Assembly: GCA_008012315.1 (NCBI GenBank)
Contig: SSEL01000058.1
Span: forward strand, 62,001 to 126,000
DNA from: Rhodospirillaceae bacterium
GTDB taxonomy: Bacteria > Pseudomonadota > Alphaproteobacteria > Dongiales > Dongiaceae
DNA: 64,000 nucleotides
Direction: 5' to 3'
The position numbers and the translations under genes are program-made. Positions 1 to 8,213 of the stretch are shown here, piece by piece. Each line of letters starts with the position of its first letter. Position 1 is the stretch's first letter. The notes below the pieces were generated by a model. That model worked only from the letters and a program-made list of their open reading frames with translations, was not told the origin of the DNA and searched no databases.

Positions 1-1301
1 AGGTCGACATTGAAGGCCGAGACGGCGATGCCGAGCATCGCGAAAGCCAGCAGATAGAAGGCAACGAAACTGATTACCGAACGCACGATTTCATCACTCA
101 GGGGCCGGCCGTTATAGGTCGGCAGCAGCACGCGGTGGGGATGGACCAGCGATCGCAGTTGCCACTTTGCGAAGGCACCCAGGACACACAGCCGAAACAC
201 TTTGATCGCACCGGCGGTCGACCCCGTACAGCCGCCGAGGAAAAACAGGATAAGCACGGCGGCGACGGGCAATGTGCCCCAGTTGGGGTAATTTTCCGCG
301 ACATAGCCCGCTGTCGTGCCGATCGATACCACCACGAAAGCCGACGACCGCAGGGCGCCCAGGATGTCGCGTCCGTTATCGGCGATTTGCCAGAGCGTGA
401 TCACCAGCGTGAACCCGACGATGTACAGGCAATACCAGCGTATCTGCTCGTCGCGAAGCAGGGGCTTGAATTTGCGATGCCACATCGCTTGCGCCATGAG
501 GGTGAAGGTCAGGCCGCCGAGGAACATGAAGATTGTGCTGATCCATTCGACTGCGGGATTATTGAAATAGCCGATCGACGCATCCTTTGTGCTAAAGCCG
601 CCCGTCGCCAGAATGCCCATGGCATGGCAGACTGAATCGAAAAGCGGCATGCCGGCGATCGTCAACAGGACGGCGCAAAGCAGCGTCAGCAGCGAATAGA
701 CACTGAGAATCTCCATGGTGACTTCCGCCGCGCGCGGCCGGATCTTGTCCGACTTGTCGGAAAACTCCGCGCGAAAAAGCTGCATGCCGCCAACACGCAG
801 TTCCGGCAGAATCATGACGCTGATGACGATGATGCCGATACCGCCGATCCAATGCAGCAGCGAGCGCCACAACAGCACGCCATGGCTTTCATGATCGAGA
901 CCCACCATGACCGTGGCGCCGGTGGTGGTCAGCCCGGACATGGCCTCGAAGAAGCCATCGGTATAGCTCAGCCTGGCATCGCTCCAGGTCAATGGCAGGG
1001 CTGAAAAGGCACAGAAGATGATCCAGGTCAGGACCGTCAGCAGAAAACCTTCGCGCAGGCCGAACCGGTATTGATGCGATGTCCGGAAGGCGAGAAACAT
1101 CGCGCCGCCGATCGCCCCCGTCGCCAGGGCCGCCGCGCCGAAGGCCTGCCAGTTCTGCCCTTGGACGGTTCCGCCGGAAAGATAAGGCACCACGCCGTCG
1201 ATCATCAGCGGAATCAACATGATGGCGGCCAGGATCATCAGCAATTTGCCGATGCTGTAGCAGCACCAGCGCAGATCCGGCCAACTGATCACCGATGGCA
1301 T
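1..1301 (-). CDS. trkH: TrkH-family potassium uptake membrane subunit (3' end cut by window)
   Basis: Reading the minus strand from an ATG at 1301 gives an open frame to the window edge, about 433 residues of a family that usually has about 480. It starts MPSVISWPDLRWCCYSIGK and is a run of membrane helices. The pore-loop signatures of TrkH/KtrB are visible: SGLTTTGATV, TGGFSTKDASIGYF and CTGSTAGAIKVFR, each carrying a selectivity-filter glycine. The family forms the K+-translocating subunit in the inner membrane and works with the cytoplasmic regulator TrkA, which is not in this window. A GGGAAGG ribosome site precedes the start by about 6 bases. The C-terminal 40 to 50 residues lie outside the window. 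Confidence 0.93.
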   Translation of the reverse strand, partial: MPSVISWPDLRWCCYSIGKLLMILAAIMLIPLMIDGVVPYLSGGTVQGQNWQAFGAAALATGAIGGAMFLAFRTSHQYRFGLREGFLLTVLTWIIFCAFSALPLTWSDARLSYTDGFFEAMSGLTTTGATVMVGLDHESHGVLLWRSLLHWIGGIGIIVISVMILPELRVGGMQLFRAEFSDKSDKIRPRAAEVTMEILSVYSLLTLLCAVLLTIAGMPLFDSVCHAMGILATGGFSTKDASIGYFNNPAVEWISTIFMFLGGLTFTLMAQAMWHRKFKPLLRDEQIRWYCLYIVGFTLVITLWQIADNGRDILGALRSSAFVVVSIGTTAGYVAENYPNWGTLPVAAVLILFFLGGCTGSTAGAIKVFRLCVLGAFAKWQLRSLVHPHRVLLPTYNGRPLSDEIVRSVISFVAFYLLAFAMLGIAVSAFNVD

Positions 1302-1356
1302 GATGCCTTCCCCGTCCTGTCACGTCCGGTGCGTCAGCAGCACGCCTTGGACCGCA

Positions 1357-2103
1357 TCATGAGCTGGATCCGATGGTCGAGGCCGGCAGGCCGATGATGG
1401 CCAGGAATTCACGGCGGGTCGACGGATCGGTACGGAAGGCGCCCAGCATGCGGCTGGTCACCATCGAGGTGCCCGGCTTATGCACGCCGCGCGTGGTCAT
1501 GCATTGATGGCTGGCATCGATCACCACGGCGACGCCGCGCGGCTGCAGCACGTCGTTCAGCGTGTTGGCGATCTGCGCCGTCATCTTTTCCTGGATCTGC
1601 AGGCGCTTCGCATAGACATCGAGCAGGCGCGCCAGCTTGCTGATGCCGACCACGCGACGACGCGGCAGGTAAGCGATATGGGCGCGGCCGATGATCGGCG
1701 CCATATGATGCTCGCAATGGCTCTCGAAGCGGATGTCGCGCAGCACGATCATCTCGTCATAGCCATCCGTCTCCTCGAAGGTGCGCTTCAGGATGCTGAC
1801 GGGATCGATCGAATAGCCCTTGAAGAATTCGCGGTAGGCCCGCGCCACCCGGTCGGGCGTGCCGCGCAAGCCTTCGCGGTCCGGATCATCGCCGGCCCAG
1901 CGGATCAGCGTGCGGATCGCTTCTTCGGCATCGGCCTGGGTCACTTTGACATCGGCCTTCTTCGTCAAAGCGCCCTGTCTGGTGACGGTCAGGCTGGTAC
2001 CCGTCGCTTTCGATGAAGCCGTCTTCGAAGACGCGGTTTTCGGCGCGGTCTTGCTGCGCTGCGCCTGCCGGGTTGCCGCCGATCGTTTGGTTTTATTTGT
2101 CAC
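1357..2103 (-). CDS. folE: GTP cyclohydrolase I
   Basis: Converts GTP to 7,8-dihydroneopterin triphosphate, the first step of tetrahydrofolate (and queuosine) synthesis, in the cytoplasm. The 248-residue protein has the family core: [16 protein letters not shown], the zinc and active-site stretch [20 protein letters not shown], the RLQIQEKMT segment and the end motif [10 protein letters not shown], which supplies another zinc cysteine. The N-terminal 50 residues are a Lys/Ala/Ser/Thr-rich extension not needed for the fold. The start is GTG at 2103 with AAGGA upstream. It lies just downstream of apaG on the same strand; whether they are co-transcribed is unclear. Confidence 0.97.
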   Translation of the reverse strand: MTNKTKRSAATRQAQRSKTAPKTASSKTASSKATGTSLTVTRQGALTKKADVKVTQADAEEAIRTLIRWAGDDPDREGLRGTPDRVARAYREFFKGYSIDPVSILKRTFEETDGYDEMIVLRDIRFESHCEHHMAPIIGRAHIAYLPRRRVVGISKLARLLDVYAKRLQIQEKMTAQIANTLNDVLQPRGVAVVIDASHQCMTTRGVHKPGTSMVTSRMLGAFRTDPSTRREFLAIIGLPASTIGSSS

Positions 2104-2211
2104 GCTGTAATCCTTTCTGCCGCCGCCCGTTCAAGACGGACGACAACCGGAACATGCCGTTGAAACCGCTGAATGCCGAGGATATCGACGCTTTCCGTCG
2201 CAACGAAAACG

Positions 2212-2604
2212 TCAATTGAGCTTGATCGGCTGATGCGGGCTGTCGAGCGAGAAAGCCGGTACATCCACCTCGAAACGCTCCCCGGCCGGCGTCTCCATCT
2301 GATAGGAGCCGACCATGATGCCGGAGGGCGTCTGCAACGGCGTGCCGCTGGTATATTCATAGCTCTCGCCGGGTTTGAGGACCGGCTGTTCGCCGACCAC
2401 GCCGGCGCCGCGCACCTCCTGGACCCGGCCCAGTGAATCGGTGATGCGCCAATAGCGGTTGCGCAGCTGCACGGTCTCGGCGCCGCCATTCTCGATCCGC
2501 ACGTGATACTTCCAGACATAATGGGATTCGTCCGGCGCCGATTGATCGTCCAGATAGGTCGGCAGAACGGTGATCGTGATCGACCGGGTTGTCTGGGTGT
2601 ACAT
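2212..2604 (-). CDS. apaG: ApaG-domain protein
   Basis: A 130-residue protein that is an ApaG beta-sandwich along its whole length: [47 protein letters not shown] and [11 protein letters not shown] are hallmarks. ApaG is linked genetically to Co2+/Mg2+ resistance and Ap4A metabolism in enterobacteria; its biochemical role is unsettled. Family length is about 125, so the gene is complete. No partner gene such as apaH or ksgA is nearby; folE lies downstream on the same strand. Confidence 0.95.
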   Translation of the reverse strand: MYTQTTRSITITVLPTYLDDQSAPDESHYVWKYHVRIENGGAETVQLRNRYWRITDSLGRVQEVRGAGVVGEQPVLKPGESYEYTSGTPLQTPSGIMVGSYQMETPAGERFEVDVPAFSLDSPHQPIKLN

Positions 2605-2857
2605 ATGCGATGAAACCTTACGTCCTGTCGCGGCCGCTTTCGCTGTCAGCCCTGCGCGGCCACGATCCTCAAATCCTCAGTCCCGATACTTCGCAATCCC
2701 GATACTCCGGGGCCGGACTCTTTTCAACCGCTTCCTGGCGATAACCGGTGCATTTGCCGGAAACGGCGCCAACCGGCCGATCTTATCGGCTTTCCCCAAC
2801 AGCGCCAAGGGATGCAGCCGGCCGGATCGGCAGCCGGAATGGCCGCGAACGGCCGGC

Positions 2858-2893
2858 ATAAAAGAAAACGGCGCCGGATTGCTCCGGCGCCGT
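2858..2893 (-). terminator. Rho-independent terminator of the OmpA-like lipoprotein gene
   Basis: An 11-bp perfect stem, ACGGCGCCGGA paired with TCCGGCGCCGT around a 4-base loop (2868-2893). On the minus strand it is followed by TTTTCTTTT. It starts about 25 bases past the stop codon at 2920. The gap from here to apaG shows no credible gene. Confidence 0.8.
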
Positions 2894-2919
2894 TCCCGAG
2901 GTGATCTCTAACCGAGGGC

Positions 2920-3750
2920 TTACTGAATGATGATTTCAGCGCGGCGGTTAGCCTGTTCGCGGACGCCATCGGCGGTCGGAACAGCATTCTCGGTTTCACC
3001 CTTCCAAGCGGTGGTGATCGATTCAGCCGGGATACCGGCGGCAATCAACGCAGCGCGGACCGAGTCAGCGCGACGCTCGGAGAGCTTTTCGTTATAGGCG
3101 GCGGAGCCGGCACGGTCGGTATGACCGGTGACCGAGATCGCCGTCGACTTGTTGTTGTTGTAATCGGCAACAACCTGATCAAGCACCGACTGGCCGGCGG
3201 CGTTGATGTTGGACTTGTCGAAGTCGAACAGCACCAGATAGGTCGCCGGTGCAGCCGCAACCGGGGCCGCCGGCTTGGCTTCGAGTTCGGTCAGGGCCGC
3301 CATCAATTCATCGCGGCAGGTCGAAATATGATCCTGCTGGAAGTTTTCTTCCTGCTGTTCAAGCCAGCAATCGAAGCGGCTCTGGGCACGGGCCGCAACT
3401 TCCGGCTTCGCGTCGCGGGCGCCGCCATCCAGCGCCGTGATCAAACGGGCACGGACGTCATTGATTTCCGGCAGCGTATCGGCCGGCAGGTCGCGCTCGG
3501 CGGGATCCTGCGGCGTCACCAATTCACCCCGGGCCGAAGCGAGGCCGCGGCGGGCATACCAACCGGCATCACGCCAGTCATACATCTCGTCGGCTTCGAA
3601 CACCGAGAGATCGCGATATTCCTTGGTCAGGGCTTGGGTGAAGGGCGTGCCACCGCTGGGCTCGGTGGTGCGGATTTTTTGAATGTCGGTGCTGCAGGCG
3701 GCCAGCAGGGCCATGGCACCAACAACCCCCAGCAGATTGAATAGTTTCAT
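2920..3750 (-). CDS. OmpA-domain lipoprotein (Pal-like fold, longer than Pal)
   Basis: A 276-residue outer-membrane lipoprotein. The start at 3750 is chosen because it has GGAG upstream and begins a textbook lipoprotein signal, MKLFNLLGVVGAMALLAAC, with cysteine 19 as the lipidated residue. Residues of about 60-165 are a helical linker or domain of unknown role. The last 110 residues are an OmpA C-terminal peptidoglycan-binding domain: YLVLFDFDKSNI, TGHTDRAGSAAYNEKLSERR and the closing NRRAEIII, with the usual Asp and Arg ligands for diaminopimelate. It probably anchors the outer membrane to peptidoglycan. It is not Pal itself: no tol genes are nearby and it is about 100 residues longer. Confidence 0.9.
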   Translation of the reverse strand: MKLFNLLGVVGAMALLAACSTDIQKIRTTEPSGGTPFTQALTKEYRDLSVFEADEMYDWRDAGWYARRGLASARGELVTPQDPAERDLPADTLPEINDVRARLITALDGGARDAKPEVAARAQSRFDCWLEQQEENFQQDHISTCRDELMAALTELEAKPAAPVAAAPATYLVLFDFDKSNINAAGQSVLDQVVADYNNNKSTAISVTGHTDRAGSAAYNEKLSERRADSVRAALIAAGIPAESITTAWKGETENAVPTADGVREQANRRAEIIIQ

Positions 3751-4384
3751 TTTGCTCCTCGCTCTTTTGTCCCTCGCTGGTTGAGGGCCGGCGGGTATTC
3801 CGGCCTCGGACCAACGATTGTCCAATTTCATAAAACCGGAACTAGCGATTGTTCATCCCCGGTGATGTCAGCGCTGATTGCCGACTTCCTGCGAACTATA
3901 GGTAAAAGCCCACTTAATGTCAAAAGGCAGCGGCCGCACGGAAGTGACGATTTCAGGCGGCCTTTTGCCTCTTAGCGACCAATGCCACAAGGTTATCCAC
4001 GGGCTCTCCGCGCGGCCTGCGGATCGGTCTTCGGGTCAATGGGGAGCGACCGCCGGGCGGCCTTCCCGCGCCCTCGGCATGAGCCAAAAGTTGCACAGGC
4101 GAGGTCATCCGCTTTCTTGATAAATACCTGATCCGGCTGAAAAACAACTCCTCCGCGCGGTGCCGCCCACCGAACGGGAAAGTTGTTCCCGCGGATCACC
4201 CATGGCGGCCGGATGCTATCCCGGAGACCGACCCAACCAAGCCGGCGAGGACCCTGTGCAAGTCCCCTGACAGCTCAATGATCTAAAATACGGGGTTGGC
4301 TTATCGCGAACATGTGATCGGGCGTTTTCGACCCCGCCGACATCATGCGGTCCCGCCTGATACCCATCGTCATCACGCCTTGTC
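3751..4384. other. Non-coding stretch upstream of tRNA-Gly
   Basis: About 630 bases without a convincing gene. The open frames in it have no ribosome sites, no recognisable products and run in mixed directions. The left end presumably holds the promoter of the lipoprotein gene. Confidence 0.5.
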
Positions 4385-4413
4385 TTGAACGGTTGCAGGC
4401 GATCTCTTATAAA
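4385..4413 (+). promoter_or_regulatory. Sigma70-type promoter of the tRNA-Gly gene
   Basis: TTGAAC (4385-4390) and TATAAA (4408-4413) are separated by exactly 17 bases, about 62 bases upstream of the mature tRNA 5' end. This is close to the consensus for a housekeeping sigma factor and is correctly oriented. Confidence 0.65.
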
Positions 4414-4474
4414 GAGCGCGCAGCGCGTGATGCCGCCCAGCCGTCCATTCCAGCGACGGCAGAGGGCTCGGTAC

Positions 4475-4548
4475 GCGGGTGTAGCTCAATGGTAGAGCAG
4501 AAGCTTCCCAAGCTTACGACGGGGGTTCGATTCCCCTCACCCGCTCCA
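4475..4548 (+). tRNA. tRNA-Gly, anticodon CCC
   Basis: A complete cloverleaf of 74 bases with encoded CCA. The acceptor GCGGGTG pairs with CACCCGC, the D arm is GCTCAATGGTAGAGC, the anticodon loop TTCCCAA gives anticodon CCC, and the T arm is GGGGG-TTCGATT-CCCCT. Its 3' half, from the anticodon loop on, is the left attachment repeat of the integrated element, so the present 3' half was probably supplied by the element on integration. Confidence 0.95.
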
Positions 4549-4568
4549 ATGCTTTCAATTGGTTAGCT
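4505..4568 (+). repeat. Left attachment repeat (tRNA-Gly 3' half plus flank)
   Basis: A 64-bp direct repeat matching 23875-23938 with three mismatches (4522, 4536 and 4560). It begins in the anticodon loop of the tRNA, a common crossover position for tyrosine integrases. Weaker similarity runs on to about 4615, including an ATCCGGAAAA-type motif. Confidence 0.92.
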
Positions 4569-4621
4569 CCTATTTCGATAGAACGTTTGGTGGCTATCCG
4601 GAAAAAATCCGGAAACTCACC

Positions 4622-5032
4622 TCAAGGGATAGTCAGCTCTATTCCGTTATAGTGCCCCAGCCTCTGGTGCGTCTTGGCATCGAAGATCGATATGGCCGTT
4701 CTTTTATCTTGTCCCTTGAAGATCACGCATTCGTAGGATTCGACGAGATTCTCTTTCACTTCGAAGGGTGCGGTCATCCACGGCAATCGGTAGACAAGGA
4801 TACCGGGTTCTCCGCTCACAAAGACGACGTCAATCTTCAGGGGCGTGTAACCTTTAACCGCTGCATCCCTTAGCCAGCGTCGGCACTCGTTTTCTTTCTT
4901 CTTCTCCGCCTCTGTTTGCGATTGCTCCAGTTTGGCGTTCTGCGGCGGCTTGTCTTGAAGAGCACTGTTGATGCCGCTCAACACGGCAGAGCCGACGAAG
5001 AGAATCAGCCCCCATTTGACCCAATGACGCAT
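4622..5032 (-). CDS. Membrane-anchored protein of unknown function
   Basis: A protein of 136 residues starting MRHWVKWGLILFVGSAVLSG, which is either one membrane helix or an uncleaved signal anchor. A charged Lys/Glu-rich linker with QTEAEKKKENE follows, then a soluble domain of about 80 residues outside the cytoplasm, with SYECVIFKG and HYNGIELTIP. The start at 5032 has GGAAGGA seven bases upstream. I do not recognise the family. It is the outermost element gene at the left end, facing the attachment site. Confidence 0.6.
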   Translation of the reverse strand: MRHWVKWGLILFVGSAVLSGINSALQDKPPQNAKLEQSQTEAEKKKENECRRWLRDAAVKGYTPLKIDVVFVSGEPGILVYRLPWMTAPFEVKENLVESYECVIFKGQDKRTAISIFDAKTHQRLGHYNGIELTIP

Positions 5033-5130
5033 CTTTGATCCTTCCACCTAAAAGAGTAAAAATAACCCATAGGTGGGTTTTAAAAAACCTATTTGTGGCA
5101 ATGGAATGCCATTTCGCCTTCTCTCTGGGG

Positions 5131-5409
5131 ATGGTTACACCTCGGGAAATTCGAGCAGCTCGGGCTTTTATGGGATGGACTCGTGAAGAACTCGCGCAGT
5201 TCTCACTTCTCTCACTGAACTCCATCGTCCGCCTCGAAAAAGAAGAAGGCAGCCCGCGATTAAGCACTGTGCAGAGAGTCAGAGAAGTTTTTGAAAAGTG
5301 TGGAATACGGTTTCTGTCGCTTAGCGGACAAACTGAAGGCATCTCGTATTCCCAGCAATATGTTCGCGGGAAGCCCCAGCTGCGCCACCGTCTCCTGAAG
5401 TCTACATAA
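5131..5409 (+). CDS. XRE-type helix-turn-helix regulator
   Basis: A small DNA-binding protein of about 92 residues with one XRE/Cro-like domain: TPREIRAARAFMGWTREELA, then SLNSIVRLEKEEGSPRLST, then VREVFEKCGIRFL. This last phrase is typical of single-domain XRE proteins in integrative elements. It is transcribed away from the 4622-5032 gene; the short gap between them probably holds both promoters. The start is uncertain: ATG 5131 gives the cleanest domain, ATG 5098 would add 11 residues. It may control element functions, but no operator was identified. Confidence 0.75.
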   Translation: MVTPREIRAARAFMGWTREELAQFSLLSLNSIVRLEKEEGSPRLSTVQRVREVFEKCGIRFLSLSGQTEGISYSQQYVRGKPQLRHRLLKST

Positions 5410-5926
5410 ACTGCTAAAGCGGCTACGACCTTCCAATCCACTGCCGCTGCATTTTCCTTACCCGCTTCTCAAATAGCCGCCCAATACCAGTTCGAGTTGA
5501 ATGGCGTGCACCGGGACCGAAAGGTCATGGATAGCGGCGGACGATTTCACGACTTAGGTTAGGACTTCCAATGTAGATGAACGCACTTGAGCCGTCGCCC
5601 TGGGTGGACGAGTGAGCATGTTTGAGCCGTCAGCCGAAATTCTTTTGAGGCCAACCGGTATTGGCTCCCGCCAACAACTTTGACCGCAGCTCGCATCAGG
5701 CGTGCATGTATGTGCTTATGGTGTGGACCTTTAATCCAGTCATTCCAGGAAGCATATATATATCACTCCGAGCCTCGATTCATTGATGCACCGGAACGTG
5801 CAACCGCTGCTTATCCGGGAGTGGGGGGTTAGAATCGCAAGCAGCGGCTTAATCCTTGCGCCATCACGCCTGCCAGCTGAGAAGCGAGACGCGTACACAT
5901 CGCTGAGATAAGCCAGCACTGCGCTT
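5410..5926. other. Non-coding stretch inside the element
   Basis: About 520 bases between the XRE gene and the 3' end of the cyclase homologue. No convincing gene, repeat or strong terminator was seen. Confidence 0.4.
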
Positions 5927-6742
5927 TCAAAAAAGCTCTGTTGTTTGACCAAAAATTCTCTTTGATCTAGCACCATCAGCGAGAGCGATTCGTCTAAAAC
6001 AACCTTCGACTCGGCCGTCTTCGCCGAGCTTTGCCACGGTATTGTTCCAATATTGAGCTAGCCATTCCCATTTGGCGTATACGTCCGGCGCTTCTATCAT
6101 CTCGTCAATGCGAGATTGAATTATCTTTTGTATCTTGCACCCATCCTTGAATAAGGTATGGCGCTTTGCTGCCTCATCAACCGGTCCCTGTGAATTGTAA
6201 GTCGCGAGCATCAAAAGATAGTTCAAATACCAAACACCATCTCTGTCGCGCACAATGCGAGCATGATGTAGGGCATCAGCTACCTCATCTTCAGAGGCAT
6301 ATCTTTCAGCTGCTTTTTTTGCAGATGCACCCAAGATGACGCGCGGATACTTTGCTATTGTTGATTCTAATGCATAGGCTTTGTTCACGCCCCGTCCAAA
6401 CACGATTTTATCATCGTGGTACATGGGGCCAATGGTTACGCCACCTCGCACCAGCACCCCCATTCGAAGTAGCTTCCCCGCCAAGTGATCGAGCACAAAG
6501 AGGATATGCCATAGCCCTTGGCTGTCGTTGCGCGCCGACAAAATCAAACTATCCGAGAAGTTTTGAGTTTGTAGGTCCGTGGTGCCATCGGTTTTCCACG
6601 GCAAGCTGACATCGTTGATATTGCCAAGTACCTCGATGAGTGCAGTGCGCTTCTCTTCGTTTTTGTCAGCTTCTTCTACAAGCCCTTTGAAGCCTAGAAT
6701 ATCAACGAAAGCAACGACCCGATTTTCATATTGATTCGGCAT
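5927..6742 (-). CDS. Divergent class III nucleotide cyclase homologue (candidate defence signal synthase)
   Basis: A 271-residue protein with no membrane segment. The start at 6742 has GGAG six bases upstream. The first 130 residues line up with the catalytic core of class III cyclases, including the one at 42279-44333 in this window. AFVDILGF (Asp14) matches FTDIVGF, the first metal Asp. NFSDSLIL (Asp64) matches IGDSVMAF, the second. RGGVTIGPMYHDD then FGRGVNKAYALE matches RIGVETGRAIAG then LVGDSVNLAQRFE. The Arg of the canonical NxxxR is Ala124 here, and the adenine-selecting Lys is Gln60, so the nucleotide used may not be ATP, or the enzyme may be weak or inactive. The C-terminal half (about 140-271) is helical and unrecognised. 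It lies 220 bp downstream of a membrane pentapeptide gene on the same strand. Pycsar systems pair similar small soluble cyclases with membrane or TIR effectors; the link here is inference. Confidence 0.7.
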   Translation of the reverse strand: MPNQYENRVVAFVDILGFKGLVEEADKNEEKRTALIEVLGNINDVSLPWKTDGTTDLQTQNFSDSLILSARNDSQGLWHILFVLDHLAGKLLRMGVLVRGGVTIGPMYHDDKIVFGRGVNKAYALESTIAKYPRVILGASAKKAAERYASEDEVADALHHARIVRDRDGVWYLNYLLMLATYNSQGPVDEAAKRHTLFKDGCKIQKIIQSRIDEMIEAPDVYAKWEWLAQYWNNTVAKLGEDGRVEGCFRRIALADGARSKRIFGQTTELF

Positions 6743-6962
6743 TAATGACTCCGAACTGGCCACGTTGGGCGGGCTAGGACCTTTAGTGTTCCACCGTTTT
6801 CCACCTCGGGCGCCTTCCACCAATTTCGGAGAGAGTACTGGAGCAAACGATTTGCGCGCTGCAAGTTGGAAAAGAAGGATATGCGCCGACGCTAAAAGTA
6901 CACTGTCGCCAAAGCTCCAATTTGTTGCGACGATGTTAGCGACCTATCGTATTTAATACAGT

Positions 6963-8150
6963 TTACTTCAGTCGCAAGTGATTCCGAATAGCTAAGCCAC
7001 ATAGAAACAGTAATGTAGCGCTACTAACACTTTGGAAACCGACCCAGAGAGAGTACCAAAACCTAAACTCAGGCCGAATAATATCTATTGCTCCCTGAGG
7101 TAGCGTTATCTTCGCGGTCACACTGAGTGGAAAGGAACTGGCAATAGCAAGGCTCCAAAGTTCTTTATCCAAAGGGGGAGTTCCACAAACAGCGCACAGC
7201 CAAGCAACAAAGACGCCGGCAATCGTCACCCCAAATAACCAACAGAGCGGTCGCCAGGTCGACAGTCCATAGTCAGACATTGCCCAATACAGCATAAATA
7301 GCCAACGACTTCGCGTGACTTGTCGATGACGTGATTTAAGTTCAAGACGAGCAAATGACACAGCGGCAGCGGTAGCATCCAAGCTCACCATTTTTTTCTT
7401 CAGCGTTTGATAGCAATGGGCAGCGTCTGAGCTGTAGGTATCCGGAAACTGTTGGTCAAACTCCGACGTGTCCGAAAACGTCACTCCTTCGTGCATATCC
7501 ACTTGATGGAACTTGGGTGCTTTATCAAAGCGGCATTTCGTGAAATTGGCTGAAGCGGTAAACTTTGCATTTTCAAAGTTCGCTTGTCCACAAAACTGGG
7601 CTTTGTGAAAAGATAACCCCTGAAATTCAGAGCTTACAAATCTGGGATTAGGAATGCCAGCTTGGTCAGAAAAGGTTACTGCTTCAAATACAACGTCCTC
7701 TAATTGAGCGTTGGTGAAGTCTACGTAGTCTAAGAACTGGCACGCTTTAAATGTGACAAAGAAAACCCTCTGACGGAAAACACTGACAGCCGCATTAAAG
7801 ATTGCGCGTTCGAACGAACAGTTTCGAAGCTCAGCGGCGACGACGACACGACCATCGAATCTAGCATCGTTAAAATTTAACATTCGGTCGCTCGTGCACG
7901 ACATAAAAGTATTTCCGCTTACTTGGATTTCGGAAAAATCTACATCGCCATAAAACTTTACACTCCTAAGCGTTAAGGATCCAAATTTGCAGCTGCGAAA
8001 ATTCGCAGCTTCCTTGAAAATAAGCTCGCTGAGGTTCAGGCGATCAAAATTCTCCCCACTAAAGTCATAACTAGCTTCGGGTTGTTCACAATACTTATGC
8101 CATTCGTCTTTCCCACCCTTTAAAGCTCGAACAGCTTTTATATTCCCCAA
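6963..8150 (-). CDS. Pentapeptide-repeat protein with C-terminal membrane domain
   Basis: A 395-residue protein. Residues of about 25-235 are a right-handed quadrilateral beta-helix made of pentapeptide repeats, for example ANFENAKF, ANFTKCRF and VDFSEIQ. A helical linker follows (YQTLKKKMVSLDATAAAVSFARLELKSR is shared in style with a widespread architecture; cited here only by position, about 250-280). The C-terminus then has the phrase MSDYGLSTWRPL and two or three membrane helices, ending CGLAIRNHLRLK, resembling small ion-channel modules. The protein is probably in the inner membrane with the beta-helix in the cytoplasm. It lies 63 bp after the nuclease-like gene on the same strand. No cyclic-nucleotide-binding domain is visible. 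Confidence 0.8.
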   Translation of the reverse strand: MGNIKAVRALKGGKDEWHKYCEQPEASYDFSGENFDRLNLSELIFKEAANFRSCKFGSLTLRSVKFYGDVDFSEIQVSGNTFMSCTSDRMLNFNDARFDGRVVVAAELRNCSFERAIFNAAVSVFRQRVFFVTFKACQFLDYVDFTNAQLEDVVFEAVTFSDQAGIPNPRFVSSEFQGLSFHKAQFCGQANFENAKFTASANFTKCRFDKAPKFHQVDMHEGVTFSDTSEFDQQFPDTYSSDAAHCYQTLKKKMVSLDATAAAVSFARLELKSRHRQVTRSRWLFMLYWAMSDYGLSTWRPLCWLFGVTIAGVFVAWLCAVCGTPPLDKELWSLAIASSFPLSVTAKITLPQGAIDIIRPEFRFWYSLWVGFQSVSSATLLFLCGLAIRNHLRLK

Positions 8151-8213
8151 GAATTCGATCTCCTACCATGCTTGAAAAGTTAACCAGTTCCTCCATTCAT
8201 GACGGTCGTCCGG

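Noticed and set aside
5740-5976. Minus-strand 78-residue frame next to the cyclase homologue
   Set aside because: It overlaps the end of the cyclase homologue, lacks a good ribosome site and shows no recognised motif.
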